DNA of 64,000 nt, taken from contig NZ_VHQG01000001.1 in assembly GCF_006517435.1 (NCBI RefSeq), positions 900,335 through 964,334 of the forward strand. Reading direction: 5' to 3'. Every line of letters begins with the position of its first letter. Position 1 is the stretch's first letter. The translations under genes were made by a program, and so were the position numbers. The stretch comes from Schumannella soli. Its GTDB lineage: Bacteria; Actinomycetota; Actinomycetes; Actinomycetales; Microbacteriaceae. This document shows positions 57,633 through 64,000 of the stretch, in pieces. The notes beneath the pieces are model-generated. The model was not told where the DNA came from, made no database searches, and saw only the letters and a program-made list of their open reading frames with translations.

Positions 57633-59600
57633 TCAGGCCGGGGTCGTGACCTGGATGGTGCCGGTCGACGTGACGCCGGCGCTGTTGGCACGCTCCTGCA
57701 TGGCCGAGTGCTGACGCAGCGGCGGAACGCGGAAGAACAGCGCGATGACGAACGCGAGGATCATGTCGGCGAAGGCCACCCAGTAGATCACCACGGTCGA
57801 GTTGTTGAAGCCCTGCAGGAACGGCGCGGTGAGGCGCGCGTCGGCCCCGTTGAGGAACGAGGTGTCGCTCGTCGAGTCGCTCGACCCGGTCGACTGCTTG
57901 CTCGAGTCGATGTTCTTCTTCACCTCGGGAACCAGCTGGTCGACCCAGTAGGTGCGCTGGGTCTTGTCAGACCAGTCGACGCCGATCTTGCCGTCGATGA
58001 CCGAGGCGTGCGCCTTCTCGGCGACGCCGGCGGTGATCGCCGCGGCGGGCACCGCCGGGTTGGCGGCGACGGCCTTCTGCACGGCGCCGTCGAGCTGGGT
58101 CTGGATGCCCTGCTCGAGCTTCGAGGTGATGGGCGTCCACAGCTTGTCCATGATCGCCGCGTTCGCCTTCTTGTCGGCGACGGCCGGGTCGAGCGCCGCA
58201 TCCAGCGCCGAGGTCAGCGTGGCCTTGTCGCCGGTGGCGGTCGTGATGTTGCCGGGCAGGATCGAGAACAGCACCGAGAGCATGATCGCCGTGCCGAGCG
58301 TTCCGCCGATCTGGCGGAAGAACGTGGATGCGCTGGTCGCGACACCCATCTGGTGCGGCTGCACGGAGTTCTGGCTGGCGAGGGTCAGCGTCTGCATGAG
58401 CTGGCCGAGGCCGAGGCCGACCACGAAGAGGGCGATCAGCAGGAACCACAGCGGACGGTCGACCGTCATGAACGTGAGGATGAGGAAGCCGATCGCGGTG
58501 AACGCGGTTCCGGTGACGGGGAAGATGCGGTACTGCCCGGTGCGCGAGATGACCTGGCCGGAGACGATCGACGCGGTCATGAGGCCGGCGACCATCGGGA
58601 TCATCGCGAAGCCCGACTCGGTCGGGGTGAGTCCGATCACGATCTGCAGGTAGAGCGGCACGCTGAGCATGACGCCGAACATGCCGAAGCCGACGAGCAC
58701 GCCGAGCACGGTCGACATCGAGAAGACGCGCGAGCGGAACAGGCGCAGCGGGATGATCGCGTCGTCCTTCATGAGCGTCTCGATGACGATGAAGGCGACG
58801 AGGCCGACGGCGCCGATCACGTAGCAGGCGATCGAGCCGGGCGAGGTCCAGCCCCAGGTGCGGCCCTGCTCGGCGACGAGCAGCAGCGGCACGAGCGTGA
58901 CGATGACGGCGCTGGCGCCCCACCAGTCGATGCGCGGCTTGCCGTGGCGGGCGAACTTGGGCAGGTGCAGGAACGCGAGCACCATGACGAGGGCGATGAC
59001 GCCGATCGGCACGTTGATCAGGAAGACCCAGCGCCATCCGTCGATGAAGAGGATCTGGCTGGCGCCGGCGAACAGTCCGCCGACGAGCGGGCCGATGACG
59101 CTCGACACCGCGAAGGTCGCGAGGAAGTAGCCCTGGTACTTGGCGCGCTCGCGCGGCGCGAGGATGTCGCCCATGATCGCGAGCGGCAGCGACATGAGCG
59201 CGCCGGCGCCGATGCCCTGCACCGCGCGGAAGCCGGCGAGCTCGAGCATTGTGGTCGAGAAGCTGGCGAGCAGCGAGCCGAGCAGGAAGACGCCGATGCC
59301 GAAAATGTACAGCGGGCGGCGGCCGAAGATGTCGCTGAGCTTGCCGTAGATGGGCGTGGCGATCGTCGAGGTGATCAGGTAGGCGGTGGTGACCCAGGCC
59401 TGCTGGTCGAGCCCGTGCAGGTCGTCGCCGATGGTGCGGATGGCCGTGCCGACGATGGTCTGGTCGAGCGACGACAGGAACATGCCGGCCATGAGGCCGT
59501 AGATGACCAGCAGGATCTGCCGGTGGGTCATGATCGGCGACCCGCCGGACGCGGGGCTCGATGCGGGCGCCGCCGGGGCGGTCGCGGTGGTGGATGACAC
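57633..59600 (-). CDS. MFS drug exporter, DHA2 (EmrB/QacA) family
   Basis: A proton-driven multidrug exporter of 655 residues with fourteen predicted membrane helices. It has FLSSLDQTIVGTAIRTI in helix 1, YGKLSDIFGRRPLYI in the A-loop and GAGALMSLPLAIMGDI in helix 5. A ~190-residue extracytoplasmic insertion (about residues 445-610, rich in Ala, Lys and Asp) precedes the last helix, longer than in typical EmrB. The GTG at 59600 gives a short N-terminal tail; an ATG at 59531 is also possible. First gene of the exporter-TetR operon. Confidence 0.92.
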   Translation of the reverse strand: MSSTTATAPAAPASSPASGGSPIMTHRQILLVIYGLMAGMFLSSLDQTIVGTAIRTIGDDLHGLDQQAWVTTAYLITSTIATPIYGKLSDIFGRRPLYIFGIGVFLLGSLLASFSTTMLELAGFRAVQGIGAGALMSLPLAIMGDILAPRERAKYQGYFLATFAVSSVIGPLVGGLFAGASQILFIDGWRWVFLINVPIGVIALVMVLAFLHLPKFARHGKPRIDWWGASAVIVTLVPLLLVAEQGRTWGWTSPGSIACYVIGAVGLVAFIVIETLMKDDAIIPLRLFRSRVFSMSTVLGVLVGFGMFGVMLSVPLYLQIVIGLTPTESGFAMIPMVAGLMTASIVSGQVISRTGQYRIFPVTGTAFTAIGFLILTFMTVDRPLWFLLIALFVVGLGLGQLMQTLTLASQNSVQPHQMGVATSASTFFRQIGGTLGTAIMLSVLFSILPGNITTATGDKATLTSALDAALDPAVADKKANAAIMDKLWTPITSKLEQGIQTQLDGAVQKAVAANPAVPAAAITAGVAEKAHASVIDGKIGVDWSDKTQRTYWVDQLVPEVKKNIDSSKQSTGSSDSTSDTSFLNGADARLTAPFLQGFNNSTVVIYWVAFADMILAFVIALFFRVPPLRQHSAMQERANSAGVTSTGTIQVTTPA

Positions 59601-59759
59601 GGGTGGTGGTCCTTCGACGCGTGCGCTGGCGAACGGCGTTCGTGAGCGCGATGTGGTGTGGATGCGGAGCGCGCGCGGGGGCGCTCCTCGCGTCGGAGCA
59701 GCATCCGCTGTTCGGCGTTCCCGGGGCGCCGACGTTGGCGGATGCCTGCGTTGATCATT

Positions 59760-59807
59760 TTGCAAGCGGTGCAATATTACGCGCGTGCAAGATTGCGTCA
59801 AGTGCAA
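59760..59807 (-). promoter_or_regulatory. Promoter and TGCAA-repeat operator of the MFS-TetR operon
   Basis: On the minus strand TTGACG (59796-59801) and TAATAT (59774-59779) are 16 bases apart, a good sigma-70 promoter. TTGCA-N5-TGCAA (59760-59774) and further TGCAA/TTGC half-sites at 59786, 59793 and 59803 cover it, suiting TetR autoregulation. The leader would be about 165 bases. Confidence 0.7.
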
Positions 59808-59855
59808 ATCTGTTCGACGCCTGTCGCGTTTTCGGGGGTCACGGCGGCCGGGATG

Positions 59856-59894
59856 CCGGAGGGGCCGCCCGCACGATGCGAACGGCCCCTCCGG
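59856..59894 (-). terminator. Terminator of the Ig-repeat surface protein gene
   Basis: A perfect 11-bp stem CCGGAGGGGCC/GGCCCCTCCGG with a 17-base loop, 35 bases after the stop codon at 59930. Confidence 0.75.
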
Positions 59895-59929
59895 TCGACC
59901 TGACGTCGAACGTCAGGCGGTCACGCGCG

Positions 59930-62353
59930 TCAGGCGGTGGTCTCACCCGTGCCGTCCGCCCGGCGTCGACGCGAGCGCAGCAGAACCAGCGCGGCGCCCG
60001 CGACCAGCATCCCGACGCCGCCGAGCAGACCCGCCGCGCCGTTCACACCCGTCGACGCCAGACCCGAACCCGGGCCGGTCGCCGCCGGGACCGCGGCGGT
60101 GATGATGCGGCCGTCGTGCGTCGACAGCACCACGCCGTCGGCATCCACGCCCACCACCCGGAAGTAGTAGGTGGTGTTCGGGTCGAGACCGCTGATGTCG
60201 ATCGAGGTCTCGCTGCCCAGCACCCCGCGGCCGTTCCAGCCGGGGACCGGGTTCGAGAAGTCGGGCGACGTCGAGACGATGATGCGGTACCCCGCCGCAC
60301 CCGGCGTGGCCGGCCAGGTGATCTTCGACGTCGTGGGCGTCGAGGGCTCCGGCTTCGGGTCGACCGTCGAGATGATCGACACGGTCGTCGTGGTCTCGGC
60401 GACCGCGGGCGCGTAGCTCGCATCACCCGAGTACGAGGCCGTGACCGTGTGCTCGCCCGGCTTCAGCACGCTCGTCGCGCAGGTGCGCGTCGGCAGGTTC
60501 ACCGTGCAGAGCACCGTGGTGCCCTCGCGGAAGGTGACCGTGCCGGTCGCCCCCGTCGGCAGCTCGGTCGCCGTCAGCGTGACGGCCCCGCCCCAGACCG
60601 GCTTGTTCTCGGCCACCGTGACGCCGAGCGGGGTGGTGCCCGGCGTGACCGTGAAGGTCAGCGCCGCACCCTGGCTCGGCTCGTGGTTCGCGTCGCCGAG
60701 GTAGCGGGGCACGATCGTGTAGGTGCCGCCGGCGAGGTCGGCCGGAAGGGCGCACGACGTCGCGGGGAGGGTGATCTCGCAGAGCACCGTCTCCGCCCCG
60801 CCGGCGCCGAGCGCCACGAGACGCACGGTTCCGGTCGCGCCGTCCGGCAGTCCCGTCACCGGGAGGGTGGCCGACGTGCCGTGCACGGTCGTCGTCGGCG
60901 CCCCGGGGGCGAACTGCACGTCGGAGGGCTGCTTCGCCACGACCACGTCCACGGCCGGGCTCGTCGAGCCCGCGTGGTCGGCGTCGCCCGAGTACTGCAC
61001 GGTCACCGGATAGGTTCCCGCGGGCAGGTCGGCCGGCAGCTCGCACGACGTGGTCGGCAGCGTGACGGTGCAGATGTCGTGGCTGACGCCGTCGGCATCC
61101 TCGTAGCGGAAGGTCAGCGTGCCGCCCGCGCCCGCCGGGATGCTGCCGGCCGTCACGGTGGTCGCCGTGCCGAACACGGCGCCCGCGGGCTGCTCGACCA
61201 CGACGCCGGTTCCGGCCGGCTGCACGGTCAGCGTCACGGCCGCGCTCGTCGTCGGCTCGTGGTTCGCGTCGCCCTCGTAGACGGCCGTGATCTCGTACTC
61301 CCCGGCTCCGAGTGCGGCGGGCCCGTCGCACGAGACCGTGCCGTCGGCGCCGACGTTGTCACTGCACAGCGTCTGGGTGACGCCGTCGCCGTCCACGTAG
61401 GTGAAGGTCACCAGGCCGGTCGCGCCCGCGGGCAGCCCGGACGCGGTGAGCGTCGCGGCGGTGCCGTAGGTCGTCGTCGCGGTGGCGGATCCGTTCACCT
61501 TCGCCGTCAGCGTCGAGGTCTGCGCGGTCACCGCGACCGTCACGGGCGAGCCCGTGGCGGGGGTGTGGTTCGCGTCACCCGAGTAGGTCGGGGTCAGCTG
61601 GTAGCCGCCCGCCCGCACCGGCAGCACGGCGGTGACCTCGCAGTCGCGAGCCGGGAGGGTCACGGTGCAGAGCAGCGTGCCGTCCTGATCGGTGATCTTC
61701 ACCGTGCCGGTCGCGTCGGCGGGCAGCTCGTCGCCCAGGGCGACCGTGAACGGCTGACCGTAGACGGTCTGCGCCGGGGCCGTGATGGACACGGTCGGCT
61801 CGGCCTGCGTCACGGTCAGCTCGAGCGCGTCGCCCGTCGCGGCGGCGTAGTTCGCGTCGCCGCTGTACGCGGTCGTGATCGCGTACGACCCCGCCGGCAG
61901 CGTCGCGCTCGTGGCGCAGCTCACGCCGCCGTTCGCGACCGCACCGGAGCACAGGGTGTGCGTGCCGCTCACATCCGTGTAGCTGAAGGTCACCGTGCCG
62001 GTCGCGTCGGCCGCGAGGCCCGTGACCGCAAGCGTCGACGCCACGCCGTAGGGGTGGCTCGCCGAGCTCGGGTCGCCGTCGATCGTGGCGTTCACGGTCG
62101 GCGCGGCCTTCGCCACGGTGAGCGTCTTCGCGGCGCTGGTCGATCCCGCGTAGGGCGATCCGGGCGTCGGGATGAAGACGGCGACCACGCTGTACTGGCC
62201 GGCCGGCAGGGTGGCCGGGGTCGCGCACGAGGTGCTCGTGTCGATGTCGGTGCTGCAGAGCACGATCGTCTCGCCGTCGCGCGTGGCGCGGTACTCGATC
62301 GTGCCGCTGGCCGCCTCGGGGAGCCCGCTGGAGTCGAGCGTGACCGGGGTGCC
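59930..62353 (-). pseudogene. 3' part of a giant Ig-like repeat surface protein with LASTG wall-anchor
   Basis: In frame with the piece at 62354-64000 but separated from it by one TAA. It encodes about seven to eight more bacterial Ig-like repeats (GLPAGATGLVTFTYVDGDG, YSGDAN, with Cys pairs), a fibronectin type III domain (YRIIVSTSPDFSNP, DPNTTYYFRVVGVDADG), then a sorting signal LASTG (60047-60061), a hydrophobic helix and RSRRRR. The LAXTG type is the class E sortase signal. With no signal peptide after the stop, this part alone should not be exported. An internal GTG at 62263 could start a shorter frame. Confidence 0.8.
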
Positions 62354-64000
62354 TTAGGTGGCGGCCGGCGGCGTGGCGAGTGTGAGGCTCGTCGGCGCCG
62401 GGGTCACCGCGAGGGCGACCGGGTCGCTCGTGCTGGGCGAGTTGTTCGCGTCACCCGAGTACTTCGCGACGACCTGGTAGCTGCCGACCGGCAGGGTCAC
62501 CGCGCTCGGCGAGCAGGTCGTCGCCGGCAGGGTGGCCGTGCAGAGCACGGTTCCGTCGGCGGGCCCGCCGCTGACGACAAACGTGATCGTTCCGGTCGCG
62601 GGGTTCGCGCCGCCGGGCAGGCCCGTGGCCGCGAAGTCGACCGGGTCGCCGTAGACGACGCTCGCCGAGGTGCCGCCGTCGACGGAGGCCGTGATGGAGG
62701 TCGCGCGGTCGTCGACCGTGAACGTCGCCACGGCTCCGTCGGCGCCGGTGTGGTTGGCGTCGCCGGCCCAGGTTCCGACGACCGTGTAGTCGCCGGCGGG
62801 GAGGACCTTGCTCTTCGCGGTGGCGAGGTTCGCGACGGTCGTGGTGACGGTGTCGACGGTGGCGCCGCCGGCATCCTTCACGACGAGCGTGACGGTGCTG
62901 CCCGGGGCGGCATCGGCGGGGATGCCGCTGAGGCCGAGCGGAACCGGGGTGCCGTAGGCCTGGGGTCCGTCGGCCGTCGTGGTGAGCGCGGGCGAGGTCG
63001 CCTTGGCGACCGTCACGTCGGCGGGCGCGCCGCCGGCGCCGCTGTGGTTGGCATCGCCCGCCCAGGTGCCGGTCACGGTGTAGTCGCCGGCGGGCAGCAG
63101 CTTCGACTGCGCGCTCGCCAGGTTCGCGACCGTGGTCGTGACGGTGTCGACGGTGGTGCCACCGGCATCCTTCACGACGAGCGTGACGGTGCTGCCCGGG
63201 GCGGCGTCGGCGGGGATGCCGGTGAGGCCGAGCGGGATCGGCGTGCCGTAGGCGACGCCGGTCGCCGTCGTGGTGAGCGCGGGCGAGGCCGCCTTGCTCA
63301 CCGTGAACGGCGCCGTGGTCGCGGTCGACGCGGTGTGGTTCGCGTCGCCGGCCCAGCTGGCCTTCGCCGTGAAGTCGCCGGCCAGCAGGCCCGAGACCTG
63401 CGCGGTCGCGAGCCGGCCGACCGTGGTGGTCACGGTCGTGACCGGGGTGCCGCTCGCCGTCGCGATCGCGATCGTCACGGTCGACGCCGGGTCGGCGTCG
63501 ACGGGCAGGCCGGTCACGCCGAGCGGCACGGGCGTGCCGTACGGCTTGCCGCTCGCGGTCGTCGTGAGCGACGAGTCTGCCTTGGTGACGGCGAAGCCCG
63601 CCTGGCTTCCGGTCGCGCCGGTGTGGTTCGCGTCGCCGGCCCAGGTTCCGATCACCGTGTAGTCGCCGGCGGGCAGGCCGGCCGCCTGGGCGGTCGCGAG
63701 CTGGGCGACCGTGGTCGTGACCGTCTGCACGGTGTCGCCGGCGGCGTTCTTCACGACGAAGGTGACGGCGCCGGTGCCGGAGGCGTCGGCGGGGATACCG
63801 GTCAGGTTCAGCGGAACCGGCGTGCCGTAGGCCTTCGGTCCGTCGGCGGTCGTCGTGAGGGTCGGGGCGGGCACCGATGTCACGGTGAAGCCGGCCTGCG
63901 ACCCGGTCGCGGCGTTGTGGTTCGCGTCGCCGGCCCAGGTTCCGGCGACCGTGTAGTCGCCGGCGGGGAGCACCTTGCTCTTCGCGGTGGCGAGGTTCGC
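62354..64000 (-). CDS. Ig-like repeat surface protein, N-terminal side, truncated by TAA; open at right edge
   Basis: The reading frame enters from the right edge and encodes ~90-residue Ig-like repeats with high internal identity (YGTPVPLGLTGIPADAAPGS, TVTTTVANLA, LPAGDYTV, WAGDANHTG). At least five units are visible. It stops at TAA (62354-62356), where every other repeat has Tyr in YGTP; a single C-to-A change on the coding strand explains it, and the frame then continues in register to 59930. The start and signal peptide lie outside the window. The protein ending here would lack its wall anchor and might be released. An assembly error is also possible. Confidence 0.8.
   Translation of the reverse strand, partial: ANLATAKSKVLPAGDYTVAGTWAGDANHNAATGSQAGFTVTSVPAPTLTTTADGPKAYGTPVPLNLTGIPADASGTGAVTFVVKNAAGDTVQTVTTTVAQLATAQAAGLPAGDYTVIGTWAGDANHTGATGSQAGFAVTKADSSLTTTASGKPYGTPVPLGVTGLPVDADPASTVTIAIATASGTPVTTVTTTVGRLATAQVSGLLAGDFTAKASWAGDANHTASTATTAPFTVSKAASPALTTTATGVAYGTPIPLGLTGIPADAAPGSTVTLVVKDAGGTTVDTVTTTVANLASAQSKLLPAGDYTVTGTWAGDANHSGAGGAPADVTVAKATSPALTTTADGPQAYGTPVPLGLSGIPADAAPGSTVTLVVKDAGGATVDTVTTTVANLATAKSKVLPAGDYTVVGTWAGDANHTGADGAVATFTVDDRATSITASVDGGTSASVVYGDPVDFAATGLPGGANPATGTITFVVSGGPADGTVLCTATLPATTCSPSAVTLPVGSYQVVAKYSGDANNSPSTSDPVALAVTPAPTSLTLATPPAAT

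Noticed and set aside
62400..64000. Regularly spaced repeats that might suggest a CRISPR array
   Set aside because: Units are ~280 bp, in frame and encode Ig-like domains; there are no short identical repeats with unique spacers.

Overview
The window is a high-GC actinobacterial chromosome segment, most likely from a member of the Microbacteriaceae; I cannot fix the genus. Reasons: very GC-rich coding with frequent GTG starts, many TANNNT -10 boxes sitting 6-8 nt before start codons (leaderless style), a non-mycobacterial type VII (ESX) secretion locus, and the conserved actinobacterial cell-wall/kinase locus ppiA-rhomboid-crgA-sortase-trpG-pknB-PASTA kinase-pbpA-rodA-pstP-fhaB-fhaA-tRNA-Leu. 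The order matches M. tuberculosis Rv0009-Rv0020c plus leuT, so the window is probably near the chromosomal origin. No IS element, prophage, rRNA or CRISPR array was seen.

Layout. 1-17.4 kb is a type VII secretion locus: eccB (cut by the left edge) and eccD on the minus strand; a decayed mycosin; two WXG100 pairs; an intact mycosin; a Gly-rich probable substrate; a second EccD; a zinc-ribbon/RDD/FHA protein; the EccC ATPase; then a convergent minus-strand operon with an EspC-like protein, a YbaB-like protein and a second Gly-rich protein. The WXG100 pairs and mycosins look like a duplicated module in which one mycosin has died. 17.5-19.5 kb holds a PadR regulator with a membrane protein, and a small membrane protein. 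19.7-32.8 kb is the conserved division and phospho-signalling locus. It includes a rhomboid-fold protein lacking the catalytic His, a tight cluster of DnaA-box-like 9-mers, and a class E sortase.

32.9-36.9 kb, just after tRNA-Leu, is an accessory glycerol/dihydroxyacetone operon: a divergent IclR regulator with a palindromic operator, a MIP-family facilitator, a DhaL-DhaK fusion and a second DhaL. 37.2-45.6 kb carries a DUF2510 protein, signal peptidase I, a gamma-butyrolactone-receptor-like TetR protein, a two-component system, a HEAT-repeat protein, a DUF1992 protein and a lipoprotein. 46.2-51.9 kb is a translationally coupled minus-strand operon: a processive GT2 polysaccharide synthase, two right-handed beta-helix proteins (one membrane-anchored, one secreted) and UDP-glucose 6-dehydrogenase. 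I read it as a candidate uronic-acid exopolysaccharide system, and it is the best candidate here for an undescribed system.

52.2-59.6 kb holds a VOC protein, an APC permease, small and membrane proteins, and a TetR/MFS efflux operon with a clear promoter-operator. 59.9-64 kb is a giant Ig-like-repeat surface protein ending in an LASTG motif, the type of signal used by class E sortases. It is interrupted by one in-frame TAA and runs off the right edge.
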